Positions 55,134 through 63,728 of a stretch of 64,000 nucleotides of DNA are shown here, in pieces. Position numbers and translations under genes: made by a program. The notes under the pieces are model-generated. The model saw nothing but the letters and a program-made list of their open reading frames with translations. It searched no databases and was not told where the DNA came from. Within the stretch, counting starts at the first letter, position 1. Each line of letters begins with the position of its first letter. Source of the stretch: Mesorhizobium sp. (GTDB lineage Bacteria > Pseudomonadota > Alphaproteobacteria > Rhizobiales > Rhizobiaceae); the NCBI RefSeq assembly GCF_024710845.1, contig NZ_JANJTZ010000037.1, forward strand, positions 124,001-188,000, in the 5' to 3' direction.

Positions 55134-56433
55134 TTTCGGCCGTATCGCCGATGCCTTCCCGGCGCGGCGCATCGCGACGATCCTGGCGTCGCTGCTGCTG
55201 ACGATCGTCATCATCTCCTTCAAGCCCTTCCAGCCGGCGCCGGCGCCCGGCACCCAGGAGGGCGGCGACATCGTCAACCAGTTGGGCTTCGGCTCGCTCG
55301 GCGCCATCGCCATCCTCTCGCTTGCCTGTTTCGTCGACCGCCGCGTGCTGGCGAGCCTGCTCAGTCCGTGGTGGCTCATCCTGCTGGGATTCCTCGCCCT
55401 TTCGGTGATGCACGCGACCGATCCGCCGTCCGCGTTCCGCGCCGCGATGTTTACTGTCATCGGCATCCTGACGATCGCGGCCGTGCTCACCATGCCGCGC
55501 GACGCCGATTCCTTTTCGACGGTGCTGGCCTTCGCCGGGCTGGTGACCGTCGGGCTCTGCTATTTTGGACTGATCGCCTTCCCGGTCGAAGCGATCCACA
55601 GCGGCGATTCGTTCGAGCCGCAGCATGCCGGCTTCTGGCGCGGCTCGTTCAGCCACAAGAACGTCGCCGGACCTGTGATGGCCTGCTTCTCCTTCGCCGG
55701 CCTCTATCTCTGGCGCCGGGGATGGAAGGGGCTGGGGGTCGTCCTTTTCATCGGAGCGATGATCTTCATGATCAATACCGGCTCGAAGACGACCGCCGGG
55801 CTCGTTCCGCTGGCGATCCTGCTGGTGATGCTGCCCGGCCTCATCGGCCTGAGGAAGCTCGTTCCGCTGATCTTCGCGCTGGCGATCGTCGGCACCGCGC
55901 TCGGCACGCTCGGCATCGTCTTCATCGCTCCGCTGAAGCACCTCGCGGCCGAGCACTTCCCGGGCCTGACCTATACCGGCCGCACGGCGCTCTGGGAATT
56001 CTCGGGCGAGATGATCGCGAGGAAGCCCTGGGCCGGTTATGGGTTCGAGAGCTTCTGGGGGACGCCGTTCCTGATGAACACCGAACAGCCGTTCGACCGC
56101 GACTGGGACATCCGAGGCATCGTCCACGGCCACAATGGCTATCTCGACATCGCCGTGATCATGGGAATACCAGCACTGGCGGCCGCCGTGATGGCTTTTC
56201 TCGTCGTCCCGCTGGTCGATTATGTGCGCAGCGGCCCGCGGCGGGAGAACGTGCTGCTGGCCGACATGTTCATGATGATGCTGCTGTTCACCGCGCTCAA
56301 CGCCTTTCTCGAATCCTTCTTCTTCCGCCGCGCCGATCCCGTGTGGCTGTTCTTCGTCATGGCGGTGCTCGGGCTGAGGCTCGTCGCCCGCTTTCCCGTC
56401 GCCACGCGCGTCACTGACCATCCAGGCACTTGA
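55102..56433 (+). CDS. O-antigen ligase/polymerase family protein (Wzy-like)
   Basis: A 443-residue protein with about 11 membrane segments. The large periplasmic loop begins GRTALWEFSGEMIARKPWAGYGFESFWG and the Wzy-C signature is IRGIVHGHNGYLDIAVIMGIPAL. It would polymerise or ligate the repeat units exported by the flippase. The start is ATG 55102 (MNSTALPRR), with ATG 55096 close by; both lie inside the end of the GT2 gene, suggesting translational coupling. In Wzx/Wzy systems this protein works with the co-polymerase at 47029. Confidence 0.85.
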   Translation: MNSTALPRRIDFGRIADAFPARRIATILASLLLTIVIISFKPFQPAPAPGTQEGGDIVNQLGFGSLGAIAILSLACFVDRRVLASLLSPWWLILLGFLALSVMHATDPPSAFRAAMFTVIGILTIAAVLTMPRDADSFSTVLAFAGLVTVGLCYFGLIAFPVEAIHSGDSFEPQHAGFWRGSFSHKNVAGPVMACFSFAGLYLWRRGWKGLGVVLFIGAMIFMINTGSKTTAGLVPLAILLVMLPGLIGLRKLVPLIFALAIVGTALGTLGIVFIAPLKHLAAEHFPGLTYTGRTALWEFSGEMIARKPWAGYGFESFWGTPFLMNTEQPFDRDWDIRGIVHGHNGYLDIAVIMGIPALAAAVMAFLVVPLVDYVRSGPRRENVLLADMFMMMLLFTALNAFLESFFFRRADPVWLFFVMAVLGLRLVARFPVATRVTDHPGT

Positions 56434-56482
56434 AACAATCGCCGCTGCGGTTCATTCCCTCCCTCAAACGGGAGAATGGACA

Positions 56483-57295
56483 ATGTCTGTGCTGGTGGTG
56501 CTCGTCGGATGCGGCAACATGGGCCATGCCATGCTGGCGGGCTGGCTGAAATCGGGAAAGCTCAAGCCGCACGAGGTGTTCGTTGTCGAGCCGAACGATG
56601 GACTCAGGGCGCGGGCGGCGGAGCTCGGGGCTCAGGTCGGCGCCAGCGCGGCGGAGATGCCCCGGGGAACTGCTCCGACGCTGGTGATCTTCGCCGTCAA
56701 GCCGCAGGTGATGCGCGATGTGGTGCCCGCTTATGCCCGCTTCGCCGGCATGGGCGCGACCTATCTCAGCATCGCGGCGGGGACGCGGATTGCCGTGTTC
56801 GAGGATATCCTGGGTTCAACCGCCGCCATCGTGCGCTGCATGCCCAACACGCCGGCGGCAATCGGCAAGGGCATGATGGTGATCTTCGCCAATGCCAACG
56901 TGACGAAGGAGGCGAATGCCTTCGTCGCCGACCTCCTGTCGGCGTCGGGCGAAGTCGCCTCGATCGCCGACGAGGGCCTCATGGACGCAGTGACGGCCGT
57001 ATCCGGCTCGGGGCCGGCCTACATCTTCCACTTCATCGAATGCCTGACGGCGGCTGCCGAAGGCGCGGGACTGCCGGTTGAGACAGCGAAACTCCTCGCC
57101 ATGCAGACGGTCTACGGCGCCGCTTCGCTGGCGAAGGAGAGCACCGAGACGCCGACGCGGCTGCGCGAGCAGGTGACGAGCCCGAACGGCACGACGGCGG
57201 CGGCGCTGGGTGTGCTGATGGGCGAGGATCGGCTGAAGGCGCTGCTGACAGAAGCGGTAGAGGCTGCACGCAAGCGCAGCGTCGAACTGGGGTAA
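56483..57295 (+). CDS. proC: Pyrroline-5-carboxylate reductase
   Basis: A 270-residue enzyme (EC 1.5.1.2) for the last step of proline synthesis, NAD(P)H-dependent. VLVGCGNMGHAMLAGWLKSG is the dinucleotide fold. ATLVIFAVKPQ-type strands, IVRCMPNTPAAIGKGM and AVSGSGPAYIFHFIECLTAAAEGAGL are diagnostic, and the C-terminus has REQVTSPNGTTAAAL. Start ATG 56483 follows CGGGAG. It is 49 bases after the polymerase gene. Confidence 0.95.
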   Translation: MSVLVVLVGCGNMGHAMLAGWLKSGKLKPHEVFVVEPNDGLRARAAELGAQVGASAAEMPRGTAPTLVIFAVKPQVMRDVVPAYARFAGMGATYLSIAAGTRIAVFEDILGSTAAIVRCMPNTPAAIGKGMMVIFANANVTKEANAFVADLLSASGEVASIADEGLMDAVTAVSGSGPAYIFHFIECLTAAAEGAGLPVETAKLLAMQTVYGAASLAKESTETPTRLREQVTSPNGTTAAALGVLMGEDRLKALLTEAVEAARKRSVELG

Positions 57296-57299
57296 AGGC

Positions 57300-58388
57300 T
57301 CACACCAGCCTTAGGTGGTTGTCCCAGGCCGGATTGGTCGCGAATTCGCCGAGGATTGCGGCGCGCGCGGAGGGCGACATGTCGTCGACGGCGCCGCGTC
57401 CTGTCGTGGCGAGCACGTGGCCGGGTTTCAGAGGCGCGACGCCGCAGACGTCGGCCATGCTCTGCTCGCCGAGATAGCGGCCGGTGGCGGCATCCCAGAA
57501 GGCGACCAGCCCACCCAGGGGCGAAGAGGTGGCCACGATCTCGCCGGATGTATCGACAGAGACGGAGCCGACATAATTGTCCATGCGGCGCAGCAGGTCC
57601 GGCGGTCCGGCGAAGAGCTCCGGCTCGTGGCCCCGTCGGTGGCGGCCGACGAGCGGCGGGCGGTCGCCCGCGTCGCCCTCATACTGGCAGCCGAACCAGA
57701 CGGCGCCGCTGGCATCGACAATGAGATGGCGGATCGACAGCTTGTGCAGGTCGGCCGGCAATGACACCTGCTCGACGATGTCGCCGCTGGCGATATCGAG
57801 ATAGGCGAGGCTCGGCGCCATCGTATCGAGATTGAGCTTCAGCTTGTCGTAGTCGGGGTGGGTGAGGATGCCGCCATTGGCGACGCAGGCCGTCTTGCCG
57901 TCCGGCATCAGCACCACGTCATGCGGGCCGATGCCGCCGCAGTCGAACTCTCCGAGACGCGCAAACCCCTTGCCAACGTCATAGATGCCGGTCACACCCT
58001 TGCCGGCCTCGTAGTCGTTTTCGGACGCAAACATCAGTCGGCCGTCGGGCGAGAAGATGCCGTGGCCGAAGAAGTGCCTCCCTTCCGCCGCGACCAGAGG
58101 CTGCGGAACAGCCTTGCCGGCGATGTCGAAGGCGACCGCATAGCGTCCCGGCGCGCGGGCGAAGGCGACGGCCGTGCGGCGGCCATGGTCGATGGCGAAG
58201 GAATGGCCGCGGTCCTCGATCGGCAGCACTAGGCGGTCGGCACCGCGCGCGTCGAGCACTGCCACTTCATGCCGGCCGCCCCTGGCTCGTGCGGCGAGAT
58301 AAAGCTGCTCTTCCGACGCAAGCGCGCCCGATGGCGCCATGGCCGCGGCGCCGAGCAGCGTCAGGAAGGTGCGGCGGTCAATCTCCAT
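57300..58388 (-). CDS. DUF1513 family protein, Tat-type export
   Basis: A 362-residue secreted protein with a Tat-like signal (IDRRTFLTLLGAAAMAPSGALA). The beta-propeller-like domain includes GHSFAIDHGRRTAVAFARAPGRYAVAFDIAG, FFGHGIFSPDGRLMFASENDYEAGKGVTGIYD, GIGPHDVVLMPDGKTACVANGGILTHPDYDKLKLNL and PLGGLVAFWDAATGRYLGEQ. DUF1513 genes sit in iron-regulated operons with imelysins and di-heme oxidoreductases, as here. ATG 58388 is chosen; ATG 58397 in the same frame adds three residues. It overlaps the end of the upstream imelysin gene. Confidence 0.85.
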   Translation of the reverse strand: MEIDRRTFLTLLGAAAMAPSGALASEEQLYLAARARGGRHEVAVLDARGADRLVLPIEDRGHSFAIDHGRRTAVAFARAPGRYAVAFDIAGKAVPQPLVAAEGRHFFGHGIFSPDGRLMFASENDYEAGKGVTGIYDVGKGFARLGEFDCGGIGPHDVVLMPDGKTACVANGGILTHPDYDKLKLNLDTMAPSLAYLDIASGDIVEQVSLPADLHKLSIRHLIVDASGAVWFGCQYEGDAGDRPPLVGRHRRGHEPELFAGPPDLLRRMDNYVGSVSVDTSGEIVATSSPLGGLVAFWDAATGRYLGEQSMADVCGVAPLKPGHVLATTGRGAVDDMSPSARAAILGEFATNPAWDNHLRLV

Positions 58389-59424
58389 CGAGCGCATTGA
58401 AACCCATGGTCAGGCCGAGCGCGGCGGCAAGGTCGCGCGTCACCAGTTCGCTGGCGTGATGAAGCGCGAGTTCGGCGAAGGCAAAGCGGCCGCGATCGGG
58501 CTCGGTGCCGAACGCCTGTTCGGCCGGCCCCTCGACCTGTCCCAAGGTCCGGATGGCGTTGTCGAGCTCGAAGCGGATGGAAGAAGCGATGTAGCGGCTG
58601 TCTTCCGGCAGAGACCGTTCATAGCCGGCAGCCGCAAGAAGCTGCCGCACGCCGTCGATCTGGGCGACGATCAGCGGGGCCGTCAGCCGGCTGCGCCACA
58701 TCGGCGCGCGCTTTCCGTTGGCCTTGGCAGGCTCTTCGCCAAGAGGCGGGGCAAGTTCGGCGGAGCGGATGAACTGCAAGGCCGTGGCGAGCGCCTTGAC
58801 GATCTCGCCCTGGACTTCGGCCTCGGTGCGATAGGGCTCCCTGCCCTCGGCCGGCGCAGCAAACGAGGCGGCGAACGGCGAGCCGGCGTTCCATTCCTGG
58901 GCGACTGTCGCGGCGATCGCGGCGATGTTCGACGCGATGGCGGACGCGACCGAGCACCGCCACGGGTCGCCGGCCGCGAGGCTGTCGGATCCGGCACCAT
59001 AGAGCGTGAACTCAAGCGCCGGAAAGCCCTGAAGCGCCGCACTCTTGCCGGCCATCCCGGAGGAAATGCCGTCCAGATCGCTGGAGGTGAGCAGGCCCTG
59101 CACCTGCTTCAGCCCGATACCGCGCGCGTCCGGCCAGAAGAAGAGTTTCTCGAAGCGGCTATCGGCGGCGAGCGGCCCGAAGCGCAGGACGGAGACATGG
59201 CCCCAGTCGTCCAGCGCGGTTGCGAAGGCCGTGCGGGAGGCGGACAGCGTATCGTTGCCCGGCTTGTCGCATAGCACCTCGACTGAAGCTGCCAGGTCCG
59301 CGGTCGAGCGCGTGAAAGCCGCATTGGATGGCTCGACAAAGCCGTCGATCACCGGCCGACCCACGCCTTCGGCGGAGGCCGGCAAGACGGCCGCAAGCAG
59401 GACGAGAGCCCACAGGCCCCGCAT
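58378..59424 (-). CDS. Imelysin family protein, short variant
   Basis: A 348-residue periplasmic protein with a signal peptide (MRGLWALVLLAAVLPASA, cleavage before EG). The imelysin fold is a helical repeat protein whose putative metal site is GxHxxE; here the matching segment is GFPALEFTLYG, with Pro at the His position. The LTAPLIVAQIDGVRQLLAAAGY and LALHHASELVTRDLAAALGLTMGFNALDGD segments are typical of this operon partner. It is the second imelysin of the operon. ATG 59424 overlaps the preceding stop (TGATG). Confidence 0.87.
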   Translation of the reverse strand: MRGLWALVLLAAVLPASAEGVGRPVIDGFVEPSNAAFTRSTADLAASVEVLCDKPGNDTLSASRTAFATALDDWGHVSVLRFGPLAADSRFEKLFFWPDARGIGLKQVQGLLTSSDLDGISSGMAGKSAALQGFPALEFTLYGAGSDSLAAGDPWRCSVASAIASNIAAIAATVAQEWNAGSPFAASFAAPAEGREPYRTEAEVQGEIVKALATALQFIRSAELAPPLGEEPAKANGKRAPMWRSRLTAPLIVAQIDGVRQLLAAAGYERSLPEDSRYIASSIRFELDNAIRTLGQVEGPAEQAFGTEPDRGRFAFAELALHHASELVTRDLAAALGLTMGFNALDGD

Positions 59425-60917
59425 CACAGCGACTCCAGGAACTTGACCAGCGCGTCGCGCTCGGCCTTCGTCAGCGCAGCGTAGGTGTCGCGGGCTGTCT
59501 GCGCTTCGCCGCCGTGCCACAGGATCGCCTCCTGCACCGTGCGGGCGCGGCCGTCATGCAGGAAACCGGCCTCCGCGCTGACCTTGTGCGCGAGGCCTAT
59601 GCCCCACAGCGGGGGCGTGCGCCATTCGGTCCCGTCCGCCAGTCCCTCACCGCGTCCGTCGGCGAGGCCGGCCCCCATGTCGTGCAGCAGCAGGTCCGTG
59701 TATGGCCAGATCAGCTGGAAGCGCTGCGCCTCGTGCGCGGCGTTGCGGCTGGTGACGTATTTCGGCACGTGGCAGACGGGGCAGCCGGCCTGGTAGAACG
59801 CGGCCTTTCCAGCAAGGACCTCCGGCTTGCCGAGGTCGCGGCGGACGGGCGGCGCGAGATTCTGAGAATAGAAGACGACGAGATCGAGCACGTCGCGCGG
59901 CACCTCGGTGTCGCCGTAGCGCTCCTGCGCCCCGTTGGGCATGGCGTGGCAGTCCGGCTGGGCTGCGGTACAGTCGCCTGAATTGTCCGGCAGGATCGGC
60001 GTCGACAGGCCCATGTCGCCGGCGAAGGCATGAACGGTCTGCTGCTCGACGGAGGGCTGGGCGGCCTTCCAGCCGAAGCGGCCGATGAGAAGCCCGCCCT
60101 TGCCGTCGGCGATCAGGTTCGGCCGGCCGGAGATGCCGTCTCCGTCTTTATCGTCCGGATCGGCGTTGGCCATGATATCGGCGTCATGGATCGCCTCCAG
60201 CAGACCCATGCCGGACATGGCGGGCGCGATGCGGCCCGACATCATCAGGCCGGGTGCGAAGGCGCCGAAGCCGGGCTCGTCGATCGTCAAAGTCGGCTTG
60301 CGCAGCGTGACCGTCTCGCCATCCGGAAGCGCGACCGGCACGTCCTCGTAGTCGATATGGATGCGGCCTTCGGGCACGAGGCCGGCGGCGGAATGGTCCT
60401 GCAGTTGCAGCCCGTAGACGGGATCCGGAGCGGCGGGAATCAGGCTCGCCGCGATCTGCCTGGCCTGTTCCTCGTTCGGCGGCATCGACAGGCGCACAAG
60501 ATAGGACACCGCGTCGCCCCCGATCGAGGACGGCGCGTGCCCGCGGCCGTCCTTGATGTGGCAGGCCTGGCAGTTGCGCGAATTGAACAATGGGCCGAGC
60601 CCGTCGGACGCCTGCGTCGAAGACGGCGCCGTCACCCAGTCCTTGCGGAAGATGCCATTGCCGAGCGAAAAGCGCTCCCTGTCGGCGAAGGACAGGTTGG
60701 CAGAGGGCTGCGACAGCGCGTTGGTGTCGCCGACCTTCGGCGTGGTCGCGGCACCCCCTTGCATCTTCTCGAACGTCTCGGGCTTCGAGAAATCGGTGGC
60801 CGGCTGCGTGATCGCGCGCACCCGGTCGAGGTCGGAGGGGGAGAGGTCGTTGCGCAATCCTCCCGCGACGACTGTCGTCGCCGCGACGAGAAGCAAGGAC
60901 AACAAACGCAGTTTCAT
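59424..60917 (-). CDS. Di-heme oxidoreductase family protein (DUF1111-type)
   Basis: A 497-residue periplasmic c-type cytochrome with a signal peptide (MKLRLLSLLLVAATTVVA). Two CxxCH haem motifs are CQACH near residue 116 and CPVCH near residue 379. Other family segments: LGPLFNSRNCQACHIKDGRG, DPDDKDGDGISGRPNLI and WRTPPLWGIGLAHKVSAEAGFLHDGRARTVQEAILWHGGEA. It resembles MauG-like and thiol-oxidoreductase-like proteins. It lies between two imelysin genes, in the recurring iron-regulated cluster. The start ATG 60917 is 44 bases downstream of the upstream imelysin stop. Confidence 0.9.
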   Translation of the reverse strand: MKLRLLSLLLVAATTVVAGGLRNDLSPSDLDRVRAITQPATDFSKPETFEKMQGGAATTPKVGDTNALSQPSANLSFADRERFSLGNGIFRKDWVTAPSSTQASDGLGPLFNSRNCQACHIKDGRGHAPSSIGGDAVSYLVRLSMPPNEEQARQIAASLIPAAPDPVYGLQLQDHSAAGLVPEGRIHIDYEDVPVALPDGETVTLRKPTLTIDEPGFGAFAPGLMMSGRIAPAMSGMGLLEAIHDADIMANADPDDKDGDGISGRPNLIADGKGGLLIGRFGWKAAQPSVEQQTVHAFAGDMGLSTPILPDNSGDCTAAQPDCHAMPNGAQERYGDTEVPRDVLDLVVFYSQNLAPPVRRDLGKPEVLAGKAAFYQAGCPVCHVPKYVTSRNAAHEAQRFQLIWPYTDLLLHDMGAGLADGRGEGLADGTEWRTPPLWGIGLAHKVSAEAGFLHDGRARTVQEAILWHGGEAQTARDTYAALTKAERDALVKFLESL

Positions 60918-60960
60918 GGCTCGATCCTACCGGCCTGCGAGGATGGCGGTGGACTGCTTC

Positions 60961-62223
60961 CTACTGGAACACTGCATTCGGATTGTCGAGACTGTCCGAT
61001 CCCTCGATGGTCACGTCGCCCAACTCGAGTGACGCAATGACGCGCTCCAGCGAGCGGGTCTGGGTGACCAGGCCGTCGATCACCGCCTGAACGATTGCAT
61101 TGCCCTCGGCATTGCCCTCGCCGATCATCTGGTCATAGGCCTCGCCGCCCTCGGCGCGGGCTTTCATGGCTTCCGCGGCCTTGAGCGTCGCCGTGAGCTT
61201 GCCATCCATCTCGTCTGCGACGGCCGCATCCTTCTCGCGAACGAGCGAGGCGAGGCTTGCGCCCTCGACAACGGACCCGTCCACGCGAACATAGCGCCCG
61301 TGGTAGACGTTGTTGATGCCGACGATGTCGTTGTAGTGCGAGTTGTGGGTGTTGTCGGAGAAGCAGTCGTGCTCCTCCTCCGGGTCGTGCAGCAGGAGGC
61401 CGAGTTTCATGCGTTCGCCGGCCAGTTCGCCGTAGGACAGCGAACCGAGACCGGTGAGGATTGCCGACAGTCCGGCCGTCGGATCGCCCTCGACCCTCTT
61501 GCGCGCCTCGCCGCCTTCCTTCCAGTTGGCGACCATCTCCTCGAGATCGGCGACCAGAAGGTCGGACGCGGCCTTAAGGTATTCGGCACGGCGATCGCAA
61601 TGGCCGCCGCTGCAGTTGGCGGCATCGAAATCGCTCGCGGGCCGGCTGCCCGCGCCCGGGCCGGTGCCGTTGAGATCCTGCCCCCAGAGCAGGAATTCGA
61701 TCGCATGGTAGCCCGAGGCGACGTTGGCCTCGGACCCGCCGATCTCCTGCAGCGACTGGAGCACTTCCGGCGTGATTTTGGCGGCGTCAACTTCGTCGCT
61801 GCCTGCGCTCACCTTCGCATTGGCAATCACGTTGGCGGCGTAGAAGGGATTCGAATCCGACTCGGTGCCGTAATTCGCGCCGATATAGTCGATCAGGCCC
61901 TCGTCCAGCGGCCAGGCGTTCACGCGGCCTTCCCACTCATCGACGATCGGATTGCCGAAGCGGAACGCCTCGGCCTGCTGATAGGGCGCGCGCGCGGCGA
62001 TCCAGGCTTTGCGCGCCGTGTCCAGCGTTTCGGGCGTCGGCTTGGCGATCAGGGCGTCGACCGCGGCATCGAGCGCCTTGGCCGTCGTCAGGCTGTCCTC
62101 GTAGCCGGCGAGCGCGATGTCGGAATAGGTCTTGACGATGGCGGCCGGCTCGACCGCGAGCGCCGGGATGGTGGCGAAACCCGCATAGGCACAGAGCGCG
62201 GCGGACAAGATGCTGATTCTCAT
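60961..62223 (-). CDS. Imelysin family protein with canonical GxHxxE motif (IrpA-like)
   Basis: A 420-residue periplasmic protein; signal peptide MRISILSAALCAYAGFATIPALA. The mature protein has AFRFGNPIVDEWEGRVNAWPLDEGLIDYI and the imelysin metal motif SGYHAIEFLLWGQDLNGTGPGAGSRPASDF, followed by DTF-like helical repeats and HDCFSDNTHNSHYNDIVGINNVYHGRY. Related IrpA/ICMP proteins are needed for growth at low iron. It is the first gene of the operon ending at 57300. A near-match to the RirA box (TGA-N9-TCC on the minus strand, plus 62302-62316) lies about 80 bases upstream, which is only suggestive. Confidence 0.92.
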   Translation of the reverse strand: MRISILSAALCAYAGFATIPALAVEPAAIVKTYSDIALAGYEDSLTTAKALDAAVDALIAKPTPETLDTARKAWIAARAPYQQAEAFRFGNPIVDEWEGRVNAWPLDEGLIDYIGANYGTESDSNPFYAANVIANAKVSAGSDEVDAAKITPEVLQSLQEIGGSEANVASGYHAIEFLLWGQDLNGTGPGAGSRPASDFDAANCSGGHCDRRAEYLKAASDLLVADLEEMVANWKEGGEARKRVEGDPTAGLSAILTGLGSLSYGELAGERMKLGLLLHDPEEEHDCFSDNTHNSHYNDIVGINNVYHGRYVRVDGSVVEGASLASLVREKDAAVADEMDGKLTATLKAAEAMKARAEGGEAYDQMIGEGNAEGNAIVQAVIDGLVTQTRSLERVIASLELGDVTIEGSDSLDNPNAVFQ

Positions 62224-62354
62224 GAGATTCTTTCCCTGGACACGACGCGGCCAGCCTTCGGCGCCGGCGCTTCGACAGTCCGGATATTGCACAATCTAAC
62301 TGGAGAAGGAAAGTCATGTTTTAGGCGAGGCGCGCTGTTATCGGACGCAAATCG

Positions 62355-63662
62355 TCACCCGACCATCGCTTCCTGCTTCTGCCGCATGGCATAGAGCTTC
62401 GTCGTGCGGTCCGGCTCCGCATTGGCCTGCGTGAGCAATTCGCCCTTGCGCACCGGTGCCGTGACCTTACCACCCTCGAGCAGTCCGCAGGGAATAGCCT
62501 TCGCCGCACGCGCGTCCGGAACCGTCATGGTCCACGACCGGTACATGGTCTCGCCGATCGAATCGAGCTTCTCGCCCGGCTTCAGGTCGCGCTTGGCGAC
62601 GGCGCAGACTTCGGCGACCGGCGTATCCAGCGGCACCATGTCTGCCGTGCCGAACAGCACCGCCCGGGCGCAAGTCAGCGGCACTTCGAGTGAGGTCAGG
62701 TGGTAGGGCCGGTGGAACGAATAGTACGGACCGGTGCCGACATGGAGATCGTCCATGCGCTCGATGATGCGCGGATGCGTCGCCTCGACGACGACGAAGA
62801 CGCCGGGCGCCACGCCCTTGCCGATCGTGTAGTCGACGACGCCCTTCCTCGACAGCACGCCGCCATGCTCGCGCGGGATCAGGATCTTCGCCAGTTGGTC
62901 GCGGGTGGCACTCGGCCCGTGCATGCCCGGCACATCGGGCACCAGGCCGGTGGCGTTGGCGATGGCGCACATCTCGACCATCGTCTTGGAACCGTCGACG
63001 AACTCAACCAGCATGCGCGGATTCATGTTCCGGCGCTCCGCCTCCTCGCGGTAGTCGTCGGGCACGGCGTCGTGGTTGAGCGGATTGTTCTTGCCCTTGC
63101 CGGCGGAGACGATCGTGTAGCCGAGCGCCGAGGCAAACTCGATAAGCTCCATGCAGGACGACGGCTCGTCGCCCGCGCCGACCGAGTAGACGACGCCCAG
63201 CCGCTCGGCCTGTTTCTTCAGGTAGACGCCGATGGTGACGTCGGCTTCGACATTCATCATCACCAGGTGCTTGCCGTGCTCCATGGCGATCAGGTTGAAG
63301 TCGGCGGCGACGCCGGGCTTGCCGGTCGCATCGACGATCACGTCGATCAGCGGGTTGGTCACCATCGTTTCGACCGAGGTGACGGCGATGCGGCCCTGCT
63401 CGATGGCGGCGGTCACGGATGACTGCGTGTCGGCTTCCGCGAATTTCGACGTCTCGCCATAGGCGAGCTCGATCGCATGCTTCGCCGTGTGCGGGCGGCG
63501 GGTCGCCATCGCCGACAGCTCGATACCCTTCATCAGCATGCACTGGGTGACGAGGTCGGTGCCCATCTCGCCGGAGCCGATGACGCCGATGCGCACCGGC
63601 CGGCCTTCATCCGCGCGACGCGAGAGTGCGCGCGCGAGGCCCGTGAGTGCGACATTCGTCAT
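62355..63662 (-). CDS. NAD(P)-dependent oxidoreductase with C-terminal SAF domain
   Basis: A 435-residue protein. The Rossmann fold is RIGVIGSGEMGTDLVTQCMLMKGIELSAMATRRP; a central domain similar to homoserine dehydrogenase follows, with NPLIDVIVDATGKPGVAADFNLIAMEHGKHLVMMNVEADVTIG and EPSSCMELIEFASALGYTIVSAGKGKNNPL. The last 100 residues form a SAF domain (RDLKPGEKLDSIGETMYRS, KGELLTQANAEPD). The same layout occurs in dehydrogenases of sugar-acid or amino-acid catabolic clusters. The substrate is not evident, and no neighbour here points to one. The start is ATG 63662. Confidence 0.8.
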   Translation of the reverse strand: MTNVALTGLARALSRRADEGRPVRIGVIGSGEMGTDLVTQCMLMKGIELSAMATRRPHTAKHAIELAYGETSKFAEADTQSSVTAAIEQGRIAVTSVETMVTNPLIDVIVDATGKPGVAADFNLIAMEHGKHLVMMNVEADVTIGVYLKKQAERLGVVYSVGAGDEPSSCMELIEFASALGYTIVSAGKGKNNPLNHDAVPDDYREEAERRNMNPRMLVEFVDGSKTMVEMCAIANATGLVPDVPGMHGPSATRDQLAKILIPREHGGVLSRKGVVDYTIGKGVAPGVFVVVEATHPRIIERMDDLHVGTGPYYSFHRPYHLTSLEVPLTCARAVLFGTADMVPLDTPVAEVCAVAKRDLKPGEKLDSIGETMYRSWTMTVPDARAAKAIPCGLLEGGKVTAPVRKGELLTQANAEPDRTTKLYAMRQKQEAMVG

Positions 63663-63728
63663 CGGCTGTGTTCCGTTCGTATTCTGGCGCCGCTGGTAGA
63701 ATTGGCAGCGGTGCAATGTCAACGCCGC

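Noticed and set aside
62302-62316. A possible RirA box upstream of the first imelysin
   Set aside because: It matches TGA-N9-TCA only with one mismatch (TGA-N9-TCC on the minus strand), a pattern frequent by chance; noted in the gene entry but not listed as a site.
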